Below, one piece after another: positions 7,960-17,407 of a stretch of 64,000 nt of DNA. Where the stretch lies: positions 186,001-250,000 of the forward strand of contig CAWCIW010000004.1 in the NCBI GenBank assembly GCA_963795825.1, read 5' to 3'. The position numbers and the translations under genes were made by a program. The stretch's first letter is position 1. Every line of letters starts with the position of its first letter. The notes beneath the pieces are model-generated. The model searched no databases, was not told where the DNA came from, and saw only the letters and a list, made by a program, of their open reading frames with translations. This DNA comes from BOG-908 sp963795825. Its GTDB lineage: Bacteria > Pseudomonadota > Alphaproteobacteria > Acetobacterales > Acetobacteraceae.

Positions 7960-9117
7960 ATGCCCGCCTTTTTCCTCACCGGCGCAAAGCTGCTCGCCGA
8001 CGGCGCCTGGCTGGCCGGCCACGGCGTGCTGGTCGAGGGCGCACGCATCGCGGCGATCCTCCCCGATGCGGCCCAGCCGGCCGCGCGGCGGATCGCGCTG
8101 CCGGCGGGTTCGCTGCTGTGCCCTGGCCTGATCGACGTGCAGGTGAATGGGGGCGGTGGCGCGCTGTTCAACGCGCAGCCGGACCAGGCCACCGCCCGCC
8201 GCATTGCCGCCGCACACCGCCGGCTCGGCACCACCTCGATCCTGCCGACGCTGATCACCGACACGCCCGAAACGATGCAGGCCGCCGCCGCGGTGCAGGC
8301 CGAACCCGGCATACTGGGCCTGCATTTCGAGGGGCCGTTCCTCAGCCGGGAGCGGCCGGGCGTGCACCGCGCCGAGCTGATACGCACACCCGACGAAGCC
8401 GACCTCGCTTTCCTTATATCGCTGGCCAGCCGCACCCGCGTGATGCTGACCGTGGCGCCGGAGAGCGTCGCCGATGCGCAGCTCGCCCGCCTGGCCGCGT
8501 CCGGCGTGATCCTCTCGGCCGGCCACAGCGCCGCCAGCTACGAGCGCACCGCGGACGCGCTGGCCGCCGGGATCACCGGCTTCACCCATCTGTTCAACGC
8601 CATGCCGCCGCTCGCCGCCCGCGCGCCCGGCATCGCCGCCGCCGCACTGGCCAGCGCGGATGCCTGGTGCGGCGTGATCGCCGACGGAATCCACGTGCAT
8701 CCTGCCATGCTGCACCTGCTGCTCGCCGCCAGGCCAGACCGCACGCTGCTGGTGTCGGACGCGATGCCGCCCACCGGCACCGACGCCACGGGCTTCCACC
8801 TGCAAGGCCGGTTCATCCATCGCGCGGGCGGCGCTCTGCGCACCGCGGACGGCACCCTCGCCGGCGCGGATATCTGCCTGGCCGACGCGGTACGCTTCTG
8901 CGTGCGCGCGCTCGGCCTGCCATCCGCCCAGGCGCTTGGCCTGGCCACGGTCGCACCCGCTTCGTTCCTCGGCGTGTCTGCGTCGCACGGCCGTATCGCG
9001 CCCGGGCTGCAGGCGGACCTGCTTCTGCTCACCGACACGCTCGACGTGCTGGGCACCTGGCTCGCCGGCGCCTGGGATGGCGAACCCGGCCTGCTGCCCG
9101 CGCTTGAAGCTGCATGA
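7960..9117 (+). CDS. nagA: N-acetylglucosamine-6-phosphate deacetylase
   Basis: A 385-residue amidohydrolase that converts GlcNAc-6-phosphate to glucosamine-6-phosphate in amino-sugar recycling. The family motifs are in order: PGLIDVQVNGGGG (~56), LHFEGPFL (metal Glu, ~128), SAGHSAAS (metal His, ~190), FTHLFNAM (metal His, ~207), IADGIHVHP (~240) and LVSDAMPPTG (catalytic Asp, ~264). The length is normal and no frameshift is present. It overlaps the next gene by four bases (ATGA), so the two are probably cotranslated. No nagB, nagE or NagC-like regulator is adjacent. Confidence 0.95.
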   Translation: MPAFFLTGAKLLADGAWLAGHGVLVEGARIAAILPDAAQPAARRIALPAGSLLCPGLIDVQVNGGGGALFNAQPDQATARRIAAAHRRLGTTSILPTLITDTPETMQAAAAVQAEPGILGLHFEGPFLSRERPGVHRAELIRTPDEADLAFLISLASRTRVMLTVAPESVADAQLARLAASGVILSAGHSAASYERTADALAAGITGFTHLFNAMPPLAARAPGIAAAALASADAWCGVIADGIHVHPAMLHLLLAARPDRTLLVSDAMPPTGTDATGFHLQGRFIHRAGGALRTADGTLAGADICLADAVRFCVRALGLPSAQALGLATVAPASFLGVSASHGRIAPGLQADLLLLTDTLDVLGTWLAGAWDGEPGLLPALEAA

Positions 9118-10070
9118 CCACGCCGGAGACGACCCGCTTCGCCACCTACGTCGCCACGCTGGGCCGCGGCCCTGGCCGCTCGCGCGCGCTGACCCGCGCC
9201 GAGGCGGCCGACGCGATGGCGCTGCTCCTGGCCGGTGCGGCCGACCCGATCCAGATCGGCGCCTTTCTGATGCTGCTGCGCTACCGCGGCGAGGACCCCG
9301 AGGAGATCACCGGCCTGGTGCAAGGTGCTGCCGCCGCAACCCGCATTCCCGGCGCGCAGGCCGACCTGGACTGGCCCTCCTACGGCGCCGGCCGCACCCG
9401 CGGGGCACCCTGGTTCCTGCTTGCGGCGCTCGCACTGGCGCAGTCCGGCCTGCGCGTGCTGATGCACGGCACCAACGAGTTCACCGGTGGCATCACCGTG
9501 CCGGACGCACTCGCGCGGCTGGGCCTGGCGCCGGCGGCCAGCGCCGCGGACGCCGCCGCCCGCCTGGCGCGCGACCGCTTTGCCTATGTGCCGGTGGCCA
9601 CGCTGAGCCCGGCGCTCGCCCACTTGCTCGGCCTGCGCCGGCTGCTGGGCCTGCGCTCGCCGATGAACACGGTGGCGCGGCTGCTCGATCCGGCCGGCGC
9701 GCCGGCGGGCGTGGATGGCGTGTTCCACCCGCCCTACATCGAGACGCATCTGGCGGTGGCCGAACGCCTGGCCCGGCCGCGCCTGCTGGTGCTGAAGGGC
9801 GGCGGCGGCGAGGCGGAGCGCAACCCGCGCCGGCCTACCACCGCGTATCTCTGGACGTTGACGGACGGGCGCTCGGAGCGGGCGTTGCCGGCGATGGAGG
9901 TGGGCGCGGACGGCGAGGAGCCGGATATCGCGGATGTCTGGTGCGGGCGTGCGGCGGGGAGCGAGGCGGAGGCGCGGGTGGTGGCGACGATCGAGCTTGG
10001 GTTGCTGGCGCTTGGACGGGCTGGGGATGCGGGAGGCGTTTGGGAGGCTAGGCAAGCAGTCCTTTTTTGA
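9114..10070 (+). CDS. TrpD2/YbiB-like glycosyl transferase family protein
   Basis: A 318-residue protein related to anthranilate phosphoribosyltransferase, of the TrpD2/YbiB branch whose members bind nucleic acid rather than make tryptophan. The N-terminal helical domain (ALTRAEAADAMALLLAG, QIGAFLMLLRYRGED) and the nucleoside-phosphorylase-like core (VLMHGTNEFTGG, LGLRSPMNTVARLLDP, LVLKGGGGEAERNP) are clear. ATG 9114 overlaps the nagA stop by four bases. The last residues RQAVLF and the TGA stop at 10068-10070 come from the left half of a dispersed repeat, so the native C-terminus has been replaced or extended. Its cellular role is unknown; family studies suggest DNA or RNA binding. Confidence 0.8.
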   Translation: MTTPETTRFATYVATLGRGPGRSRALTRAEAADAMALLLAGAADPIQIGAFLMLLRYRGEDPEEITGLVQGAAAATRIPGAQADLDWPSYGAGRTRGAPWFLLAALALAQSGLRVLMHGTNEFTGGITVPDALARLGLAPAASAADAAARLARDRFAYVPVATLSPALAHLLGLRRLLGLRSPMNTVARLLDPAGAPAGVDGVFHPPYIETHLAVAERLARPRLLVLKGGGGEAERNPRRPTTAYLWTLTDGRSERALPAMEVGADGEEPDIADVWCGRAAGSEAEARVVATIELGLLALGRAGDAGGVWEARQAVLF

Positions 10071-10224
10071 AAAAAAGGACCAAAAAACTTCTGCGTTCCC
10101 CGCTGCCGGGCCGCCCGCGCTGGTTCTGCCAGATCGATATTGCCGCCAGAAAGCAGGCCTTCGTGCAGGCGTCATAGCAAAAGTTTTTTGCTTCTTTTTT
10201 TCAAAAAAGAAGGCCTTTCTTTCT
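10049..10224. repeat. Dispersed inverted-repeat element, complete copy 3
   Basis: Left half 10049-10092 is of the GTCC type (AGTCCTTTTTTGAAAAAAAG), while right half 10177-10224 is of the GCTTC type (GCTTCTTTTTTTCAAAAAAG). The ~95-base spacer ends with GTCATAGCAAAAG like copies 2 and 4. The left half supplies the stop codon of the preceding gene; the right half lies ~50 bases before the ftsB-like gene. Confidence 0.85.
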
Positions 10225-10275
10225 TCTTTCCGCAGCGTTTCAGCTACCGTCCCGCCAAGCCCGGGAGACACCAGC

Positions 10276-10614
10276 GTGAACATAGTCCGCGCCGCCAAGC
10301 GACTTGCCATTGCCGCCATTCCCCCCGTGCTGTTCCTCTCGCTCACCGGCTATTTCGGCTGGAACGCCCTGCGCGGCGATCACGGCCTGCGGTCCTATGC
10401 GTTGCGCCAGCAGCAGCTTATACGCGCCACCGCGGACCAGAAGACGGCAGAGGCGGAGCGTGTGGCCTGGGAGACGCGAGTTGCCGGGCTGCGCGCCAAC
10501 CATATCGACCCCGATACGCTGGACGAGCGGGCGCGGGCGATGCTCAATCTGGCGGATCCGAACGACGTGGTGGTGCCGTACGGGCAGGGAGAAAGCTGTT
10601 CTAGGTCGGCCTGA
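10276..10614 (+). CDS. FtsB/DivIC-like septum formation initiator protein
   Basis: A 112-residue bitopic membrane protein: short basic N-terminus, one transmembrane helix (IAAIPPVLFLSLTGYFGW, ~12-29), then a periplasmic coiled coil (~35-70) and a short tail (LDERARAMLNLADPNDVVVPY). This is the architecture of the divisome protein FtsB/DivIC. The GTG at 10276 has GGGAGA eight bases upstream. Position directly in front of pdhA is the usual one in alphaproteobacteria, which supports the assignment. Sequence conservation in this family is low. Confidence 0.8.
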   Translation: MNIVRAAKRLAIAAIPPVLFLSLTGYFGWNALRGDHGLRSYALRQQQLIRATADQKTAEAERVAWETRVAGLRANHIDPDTLDERARAMLNLADPNDVVVPYGQGESCSRSA

Positions 10615-10697
10615 CGTCGGGGTTCACGGCGGAGCCCACGGGGGCGAAAAGCGGGTCCACCCTTGCCGGACCGCCCCCCTGCGCTAAGCTCTGCACC

Positions 10698-11703
10698 ATG
10701 CCCCCAGATGGAACCAGCCTGGCCACTCCCGACTCCGCCGCAGCCCTCCGGCGCGCCTGGGCCGACATGCTGCGCATACGCCGTTTCGAGGAAAAGGCCG
10801 GCCAGCTCTACGGCATGGGGCTGATCGGCGGCTTCTGCCACCTCTATATCGGCCAGGAAGCGGTCGTCGTCGGCGTGCAGATGGCGCTCGAGCCGGGCGA
10901 CCAGGTGATCACCAGCCTACCGCGACCACGGCCACATGCTGGCGACCGGCATGGAGCCGCGCGGCGTGATGGCGGAGCTGACCGGGCGCGCGACCGGCTA
11001 TTCGCCGCGGCAAGGGCGGCTCGATGCACATGTTCAGCCGGGAGAAGAATTTTTTCGGCGGGCACGGCATTGTCGGCGCGCAGGTCAGCATCGGCACCGG
11101 GCTGGCATTCAGCAACCATTACCGCGGCAACAGCCATGTTGCCGTTACCTATATGGGCGAGGGTGCGTCGAACCAGGGCCAGGTGTTCGAGAGTTTCAAT
11201 CTGGCCGCGCTGATGAAATTGCCTTGCGTGTACGTGATCGAGAATAATCGCTACGGCATGGGGACGAGCGTGGAGCGTGCGTCCGCGTCGCGCGATTTGT
11301 CGCAGAATGGCGCGCCCTGGGGCATCCCTGGCGTGCAGGTGGACGGCATGGATGTGCTGGCGGTGCATGCGGCGGCGCAGGTTGCGGTGGCGCATTGCCG
11401 CGCGCGGCAACGGCCCGTATCTGATGGAGATGAAGACGTATCGGTATCGCGGCCACTCGATGTCCGATCCGGCGAAATACCGCACGCGCGAGGAAGTGCA
11501 GGAGATGCGCGAGCACCACGATCCGATCACCGCCGCGCGCGCCGAACTGCTGCGACTGGGCGTGGCGGAGGCCGAGCTGAAAGCGGTGGAGGACGAGACC
11601 AAGGCGCTGATAAACGACGCCGCGGAATTCGCGCAGAGCGAGCCCCGAGCCGGACCCCGCGGAATTGTGGACCGACATCCTGCTGGAGAGTGCGCGCTCA
11701 TGA
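10698..11703 (+). CDS. pdhA: Pyruvate dehydrogenase E1 component, alpha subunit (four apparent frameshifts)
   Basis: Thiamine-diphosphate-dependent E1 alpha, which with E1 beta decarboxylates pyruvate and passes the acetyl group to the E2 lipoyl arm. Recognisable segments in order: MLRIRRFEEKAGQLYGMG, GFCHLYIGQEAVVVG, RDHGHML, GKGGSMHMFS, FFGGHGIVGAQ, GEGASNQGQVFES (ThDP/Mg site GDG-N type), VENNRYGMGTS-like and YRYRGHSMSDP. As read, the frame breaks near 10916, 11005, 11404 and 11644, each fitting one extra C; removing them gives a normal 333-residue protein. The stop overlaps the pdhB ATG (ATGA). Because the rest of the operon is conserved, I take the breaks as sequence errors. Confidence 0.9.
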
Positions 11704-13060
11704 CGCAGGTGTTGATGCCGGCGCTGTCGCCCACCATGACGGAAGGCAAGCTTGCACGCTGGCTCAAGAAGGTCGGCGATGACGTGCATGCCGGCGACGT
11801 GATTGCGGAGATCGAGACCGACAAGGCGACGATGGAAGTCGAAGCCGTGGATGAGGGGCGGCTGACCGAAGATACTGGTGGATGAAGGCACCGACGGCGT
11901 TGCGGTGAACACGCCGATCGCCGTGCTTGCGGCAGAGGGCGAAGCGTCCACTGCTAAAGCCGCGCCGGCGTTGCCGAAAGTGGCGGCCGAAGGCGAGGGT
12001 GAACGCGAGATCGCCGACCAGGCTGCCGCCGCGCGCGCGCCGGCCAGCGTTGCACCAGTGGCGGCCGAAGCCGATTGGGGCGCGACGAAGCCGACTACCG
12101 TGCGTGAGGCGTTGCGCGACGCGATGGCCGCAGAGATGCGCGCCGATGCAGACGTGTTCCTGATGGGCGAGGAAGTGGCGCAATACCAGGGCGCCTACAA
12201 GATCAGCCAGGGTCTGCTCGACGAGTTCGGCGCCGAAGCGCGTTGTCGACACGCCGATCACCGAACATGGTTTTACCGGCATGGCGGTGGGTGCCGCGAT
12301 GAACGGGTTGAAGCCGATCGTCGAGTTCATGACGTTCAACTTCGCCATGCAGGCGATCGACCAGATCATCAATTCCGCGGCTAAGACTCTGTATATGTCC
12401 GGCGGTCAGATGGGGTGCCCGATCGTTTTCCGCGGTCCCAATGGTGCTGCCTCGCGCGTCGGCGCACAGCACAGCCAGGATTATGCGAGCTGGTATGCGC
12501 ATTGCCCCGGATTGAAAGTGGTGGCGCCGTATTCCGCGGCCGATGCGAAGGGGCTGTTGCGCACCGCGATACGCGATCCGAACCCTGTGGTGTTTCTGGA
12601 AAACGAAATTCTGTATGGCCAGACATTCGAGTGTCCGACCGACGCGGATTTCACCGTGCCGATTGGGCGCGCGAAAATCGAGCGTGCCGGCAAGCATGTG
12701 ACGATCGTTGCGTATTCCATAATGGTCGGCGTGGCGCTGAAGGCGGCGGAAACGCTGGCCGGGCAGGGGATCGAGGCCGAGGTGATCAACCTTCGCACGT
12801 TGCGTCCGCTTGATATCGGCACGGTGGTGGAAAGCGTGAAACGCACGTCGCGCCTGGTGACGGTGGAGGAGGGCTGGCCGTATGCCGGTATCGGTTCGGA
12901 AATCACCATGCAGGTGATCGAGCATGCGTTCGACTGGCTGGATGCGCCGCCGGTGCGCGTGGCCGGGTTGGATGTGCCGCTGCCCTACGCGGCAAACCTG
13001 GAAAAACTGGCGCTGCCGCAACCTGGCTGGGTTGTGGACGCCGTGCGCAAGATCGTCTGA
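11700..13060 (+). CDS. pdhB: Pyruvate dehydrogenase E1 component, beta subunit with N-terminal lipoyl domain (two apparent frameshifts)
   Basis: A 452-residue protein after correction: an N-terminal lipoyl domain (residues 1-75; lysine in IETDKATMEVEA), an Ala/Pro/Glu linker to ~125, then E1 beta (TVREALRDAMAAEMRAD, FLMGEEVAQYQGAYK, DTPITEHGFTGMAVGAA, FRGPNGAASRVGAQHSQ, LKVVAPYSAADAKGLL, TVEEGWPYAGIGSEI). A lipoyl domain on E1 beta is a known alphaproteobacterial arrangement. The frame breaks near 11866 and 12238, both fitting a single extra base. ATG 11700 overlaps the pdhA stop; pdhC follows after seven bases. Confidence 0.92.
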
Positions 13061-13067
13061 GAATATA

Positions 13068-14369
13068 ATGCCCACCAACATATTGATGCCTGCGCTTTCG
13101 CCCACGATGACGGAGGGGACCCTCGCGCGCTGGCTGAAAAAGGAGGGCGACACCATACGCGCCGGCGACGTGATCGCGGAGATCGAAACCGACAAGGCGA
13201 CGATGGAGGTGGAGGCCACTGACGAGGGCGTGCTCGGTCGCATACTCGTGGCGGACGGCACGGCGAACGTGAAGGTGAACGACACGATCGCCATACTAAA
13301 CGACGAGTCCGGCGCTGCACCTGCGGCCGCGGAAAAGCCCGCGCCCAAGCAGGAGGCGGGCGAAGTTGCCGCCCCGGTGCAGACCGCAGCCACTCCGGCC
13401 ACCGCTCCTTCACCGCCGGTCATGGTGCAAACCAATTCGCCTGATCCTGGCAGCAGGATATTTGCATCGCCGCTGGCACGCCGCATGGCCCAGCAGGCGG
13501 GAATTGATCTCGCTTCGCTGAAGGGCAGCGGCCCGAACGGCCGTATCCTGCGCGCGGACGTGGAGCAGGCCCGTCCCGGCGCCGCTCAAACGCCCGCCAC
13601 GTCCGCGTCGGCCGCACCCGCCTCACCACAGGCGAGCGCGCCGGCCGCGGTGCCGGCATCCGCCATCACCGAACCCGGCCGCCTGGTGCCGCTCAGCAAC
13701 GTCAAACGCATCACCGCGCGTCGCCTCACCCAGGCCAAGCAGACCGTGCCGCATTTCTACGTCAGCATCGATGTGGAACTCGACGCGCTGCTGAAATTGC
13801 GCGCCGACCTGAACGCCCGCTCGCCGAAAGATGGCGGCCAGGCCTACAAACTCTCGGTCAACGACATGCTGATAAAGGCGTGCGCTGCCACCTTGCGCCG
13901 CGTGCCGAACGTGAATGCCAGCTACACCGAAGACGGCATATTCCTCTACGACAATGTGGACATCTCGGTGGCCGTCTCCATTCCCGACGGCCTGATCACG
14001 CCGATCATACGCAACGCCGATACCAAATCGGTGGCCGCCATCGCACGCGAGGGCCGCGCTTTGTTCGAACGCGCAAAGCAAGGCAAGTTAAAACCAGCCG
14101 AGTTCCAGGGCGGAACGTTCTCGATTTCCAACATGGGGATGTACGGCGTGCGCGAATTCGCCGCGATCATCAACCCGCCGCAATCGGCGATACTCGCGGT
14201 GGCCGCAGGCGAGCCGCGCGCCATCGTGCGCAACGGCGCGCTGGCGATCGCCACGATGATGACCTGCACCATCTCCGTCGACCATCGCGTGATCGACGGT
14301 GCACTCGCCTCCGAGTGGCTCGGCGTGTTCAAATCCCTGGTCGAGGACCCGCTCGGGCTGCTTTTGTGA
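13068..14369 (+). CDS. pdhC: Pyruvate dehydrogenase E2 component, dihydrolipoamide acetyltransferase
   Basis: A 433-residue E2 core subunit that transfers acetyl groups to coenzyme A. Domains: one lipoyl domain (1-78, lysine in IETDKATMEVEA), Ala/Pro linker, peripheral-subunit-binding domain (~133-170, ASPLARRMAQQAGIDL), second linker, catalytic domain (~200-433) with the active-site SVDHRVIDGALASEWL. The frame is intact. ATG 13068 sits seven bases after the pdhB stop; a longer upstream frame exists but lies inside pdhB. The stop overlaps the GTG of the next gene. Confidence 0.96.
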   Translation: MPTNILMPALSPTMTEGTLARWLKKEGDTIRAGDVIAEIETDKATMEVEATDEGVLGRILVADGTANVKVNDTIAILNDESGAAPAAAEKPAPKQEAGEVAAPVQTAATPATAPSPPVMVQTNSPDPGSRIFASPLARRMAQQAGIDLASLKGSGPNGRILRADVEQARPGAAQTPATSASAAPASPQASAPAAVPASAITEPGRLVPLSNVKRITARRLTQAKQTVPHFYVSIDVELDALLKLRADLNARSPKDGGQAYKLSVNDMLIKACAATLRRVPNVNASYTEDGIFLYDNVDISVAVSIPDGLITPIIRNADTKSVAAIAREGRALFERAKQGKLKPAEFQGGTFSISNMGMYGVREFAAIINPPQSAILAVAAGEPRAIVRNGALAIATMMTCTISVDHRVIDGALASEWLGVFKSLVEDPLGLLL

Positions 14370-14878
14370 GGGACACGCAGACCGTCGGGGGCTTCGCCCT
14401 CCGGCAAGCCACGCCAGCCGATTGCGACGACATCGCCAGGCTGGTGCGCGCGCTCGCCGACTACGAGAAACTGGCCGCCGAGGCACAGGCGAGCGGCGCC
14501 GACTTCCACGCCCAGCTCTTCGCCCCGCATCCTGCCGCCCACGCCATGGTCGCCGAAGTGGCAGGGCGCGTTGTGGGAGTGGCCATCTGGTTCTACAATT
14601 TCAGCACCTTTGTCTGCCGCCGCGGCCTGTATGTGGAAGACGTCTTCGTGGAACCGGCGCATCGCGGCGCAGGGATCGGCCGGGCATTTTTTCGTGCGCT
14701 CGCCGAACGCGCGCAGCAGGATGGCTGCCAGCGTATGGAATGGTCCGTACTCGACTGGAATGCGCCGGCTATCGCCTTTTATCGCGCGCTCGGCGCCACC
14801 GGCCTGGAAGACTGGACGATCCAGCGCCTGACCACCGGCGCCATTGCCCGCCTTGCCGAAAGCCCTGCCAGTGTCTGA
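14366..14878 (+). CDS. GNAT family N-acetyltransferase (diamine acetyltransferase-like)
   Basis: A 170-residue single-domain GNAT enzyme. The acetyl-CoA loop is visible in VEPAHRGAGIGRAFFRAL (~residues 97-114), preceded by the strand RRGLYVEDVFV and followed by MEWSVLDWNAPAIAFYRALGA. The segment FYNFSTFVCRRGLYVEDVFV resembles the spermidine/spermine acetyltransferase branch. The GTG start at 14366 overlaps the pdhC stop, and the gene overlaps the lpd start by eight bases, so it is embedded in the pdh operon. Its substrate is unknown; the position suggests a link to acetyl-CoA metabolism, but that is inference. Confidence 0.85.
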   Translation: MRDTQTVGGFALRQATPADCDDIARLVRALADYEKLAAEAQASGADFHAQLFAPHPAAHAMVAEVAGRVVGVAIWFYNFSTFVCRRGLYVEDVFVEPAHRGAGIGRAFFRALAERAQQDGCQRMEWSVLDWNAPAIAFYRALGATGLEDWTIQRLTTGAIARLAESPASV

Positions 14879-16269
14879 CCAGAAATTCGATATCGCCATC
14901 GTCGGCGGCGGCCCTGGCGGCTACGTGGCCGCGATACGCGCCGCCCAGCTCGGCCTGAAGGCCGCACTTATCGAGCGCGAGCATCTCGGCGGCATCTGCC
15001 TGAACTGGGGCTGCATTCCGACGAAGGCGCTGCTGCGGAGCTCCGAAATCAACCACCTGCTGGCCCATCTCGGCGAGTTCGGTTTCGCCGCCGACAACAT
15101 CCGCTACGATCTGGAAAAAGTCGTCAAACGCTCCCGCGCCATCGCCAAGCAACTCGCCTCCGGCGTCGGCCACCTGCTGAAGAAAAACAAGGTCGCGGTG
15201 TTCGACGGCGCCGCTAAACTTGCCGGCAACAACACGCTGGTCGTCACCAAACAGGGCGCGCCCGAGATCAGGCTCAGCGCCCCGCACATCATACTCGCCA
15301 CCGGCGCGCGCGCGCGCCAACTGCCCGGCCTCGAATCCGACGGCAAGCTCATCTGGTCCTACAAGGATGCGATGGTGCCGAAATCGATGCCGAAACGCCT
15401 GCTCGTCATCGGCTCAGGCGCCATCGGCATCGAGTTCGCCAGCTTCTTCCGCAATATGGGCGCCGAGGTCACCATCGTCGAACTGATGGACCGCATCCTT
15501 CCCGTCGAGGACGCCGAAATCAGCGCGTTTGCGCAAAAGGCATTCGAGAAACAGGGGATGAAGTTCCTGCTCGGCGCGAAAGTCACCGCGGCGCAGAAAT
15601 CCGCCGATACGGTCAGCGTGACGATCGAAAGCGCTGGCGCCAGCCAGCAACTCACGGTCGACCGAGTCATCTCGGCCGCTGGTATCGTCGGCAACACCGA
15701 GGGGCTGGGGTTGGAAAACACCAAAGCCCGAGATCGAGCGCACGCATGTGGTGATCGACGCACTCTGCCGCACCGGCGAGCCCGGTCTTTACGCCATCGG
15801 CGACCTCGCCGGCGCGCCCTGGCTCGCCCACAAAGCCAGCCATGAAGGCGTGATCTGCGTCGAAGCAATCGCCGGCCTGAGCCCGCATCCGATCGACTGG
15901 ACGAACATCCCCGGCTGCACCTATTGCCGCCCGCAGATCGCCTCCGTCGGCCTGACGGAAGCGCGCGCCAAATCCGAAGGCCACGACATACGCGTTGGCC
16001 GCTTCCCGTTCATCGGCAACGGCAAGGCGATCGCGATGGGCGAGCCGGAAGGTATGGTGAAGGTGATTTTCGACCGCGAGACAGGCGCGCTGCTCGGCGC
16101 GCACATGATCGGCGCGGAAGTCACCGAGATGATTCAGGGATACGCGATCGCCCGCACGCTGGAGACGACCGAGCAGGAGCTGATGCACACGGTATTTCCG
16201 CATCCGACGGTGAGCGAGACGATGCACGAGGCGGTGCTGGATGCTTACGGGCGGGCTTTGCACTTTTAG
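14871..16269 (+). CDS. lpd: Dihydrolipoamide dehydrogenase, E3 (one apparent frameshift)
   Basis: FAD-containing E3 that reoxidises the lipoyl arms of the dehydrogenase complex with NAD+. N-terminal dinucleotide fold IVGGGPGGYVAAIRA, redox disulfide CLNWGCIPTKALL (Cys at ~42 and ~47), second fold VIGSGAIGIEFASFF, YAIGDLAGAPWLAHKA and the C-terminal active-site HPTVSETMHEA are all present. The frame breaks near 15727, where one extra C sits in GCCCGAG; corrected length is 465 residues. GTG 14871 is chosen because MSDQKFDIAIVGGG is the usual N-terminus; an in-frame TTG at 14844 would overlap the previous gene more. The TAG stop is the first base triplet of a dispersed repeat. Confidence 0.93.
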
Positions 16270-16443
16270 GCAAGGCCTTCTTTTTTGCAAAAAAGAAGCA
16301 AAAAACTCTTGCTCCCCGCCTGCACGGACGCCCGAGCTTAACGTGCAAAGACCGCGCGCTGCAGAAATAGCGCAAGCTGCTGTGCCACCGTCATAGCAAA
16401 AGTTTTTTGCTTCTTTTTTCAAAAAAGAAGGCCTTCCTTCCTC
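16267..16443. repeat. Dispersed inverted-repeat element, complete copy 4
   Basis: Left half 16267-16313 (GGCCTTCTTTTTTGCAAAAAAG) and right half 16396-16443 (GCTTCTTTTTTCAAAAAAGAAG) around a ~96-base spacer ending GTCATAGCAAAAG, as in copies 2 and 3. It sits between convergent lpd (+) and gluQ (-) and supplies the stop codon of both: TAG at 16267 for lpd and TGA within the right hairpin (16419-16421) for gluQ. Confidence 0.88.
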
Positions 16444-17252
16444 TCCCGCAACGGCCGAGCGCCCTCCCGTTTCGACAGCCGCCGCCCATCCGCCCCGACC
16501 ACCAACGCATGGTGCGCATAAGCCGGCACCGCCCACCCCATAAGGTGCTGCAATAACCGGTGCAGATGCGTCGCCTCCAGCAAATCCGCCCCGCGCGTCA
16601 CCAAAGTCACCCCCTGCGCCGCATCGTCGAAACACACGCATAGATGGTAGCTCGCCGGGATGTCGCGTCGCCCCAGCACGGCGTCGCCGAACATCTCCGG
16701 CCGGGCGCGCACGATGCCGCACCCCTCGTCGAAGAACTCCAGAACCGGCGCGCCCGCCAAAGCCGCTGCCAAATCCAGCCGCCAGACATGCGGCGCGCCT
16801 GCTGCCAGGCGGGCGGCGCGAACCGCCGCCGGGAGGGCCCGGCAGGTTCCCGGATACAGCACGGCCCCGTCCGGCCCATGCGGCGCCGATGCCGAGCGCG
16901 CCACCTCGCGCGCGATCTCCGCCCGGCTGCAGAAGCACGGATATACCAGCTTGCGTGCCGCCAGCCCGTCCAAAGCCACGCGATACAAAGCGAACCGCGC
17001 GGACTGGCGCAGCACCGGGCCGTCCCAATCGAGCCCCAGCCAGCGCAGATCGTCCAGGAGCGCGGCCGCGTAGATCGGGCGGCACCGCTCCGGGTCGATA
17101 TCCTCCAGCCGCAGCAGGAATCGCCCGCCGGCCGCCCGCGCCCGCTGCCAGGCGGTGCGCGCCGCCAGCGCATGCCCCGCGTGCAGATACCCCGTAGGGC
17201 TGGGCGCGAACCGCGTGACGACCTCGCCGGCGGCAACGCTCACCTCGACCAT
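16419..17252 (-). CDS. gluQ: Glutamyl-Q tRNA(Asp) synthetase
   Basis: A 277-residue class I synthetase paralogue that lacks an anticodon-binding domain and charges glutamate onto the queuosine of tRNA(Asp). RFAPSPTGYLHAGHALAA holds the HIGH-like signature, followed by LLRLEDIDPER, YPCFCSRAEI (zinc-binding cysteines), GDAVLGRRDIPASYHLC and the KMSKS-like RRLSKREG. Residues after about 268 (RKEGLLF) and the stop are encoded by the right half of the repeat at 16267-16443, so the natural C-terminus has been altered. ATG 17252 is preferred because the protein then begins nine residues before the first conserved strand. Confidence 0.92.
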   Translation of the reverse strand: MVEVSVAAGEVVTRFAPSPTGYLHAGHALAARTAWQRARAAGGRFLLRLEDIDPERCRPIYAAALLDDLRWLGLDWDGPVLRQSARFALYRVALDGLAARKLVYPCFCSRAEIAREVARSASAPHGPDGAVLYPGTCRALPAAVRAARLAAGAPHVWRLDLAAALAGAPVLEFFDEGCGIVRARPEMFGDAVLGRRDIPASYHLCVCFDDAAQGVTLVTRGADLLEATHLHRLLQHLMGWAVPAYAHHALVVGADGRRLSKREGARPLRERKEGLLF

Positions 17253-17407
17253 GACAAACCCATGAAACCCGTCCGATCCCGGTCGCCTGCCTTGCGGCAC
17301 CCCGCACCGTTTGTCATAACCCAGGCGTTCTCGGCGGCGCATCTCACTTTTGCTGCTCGACTATCGGCGGCAAGCACCCAGATGCACCTCCAAGCAAGGA
17401 GCGCATT

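Noticed and set aside
10698..13060. Programmed frameshifting in pdhA/pdhB
   Set aside because: Six separate breaks without slippery sequences, and similar breaks in many other genes, fit sequence errors better.
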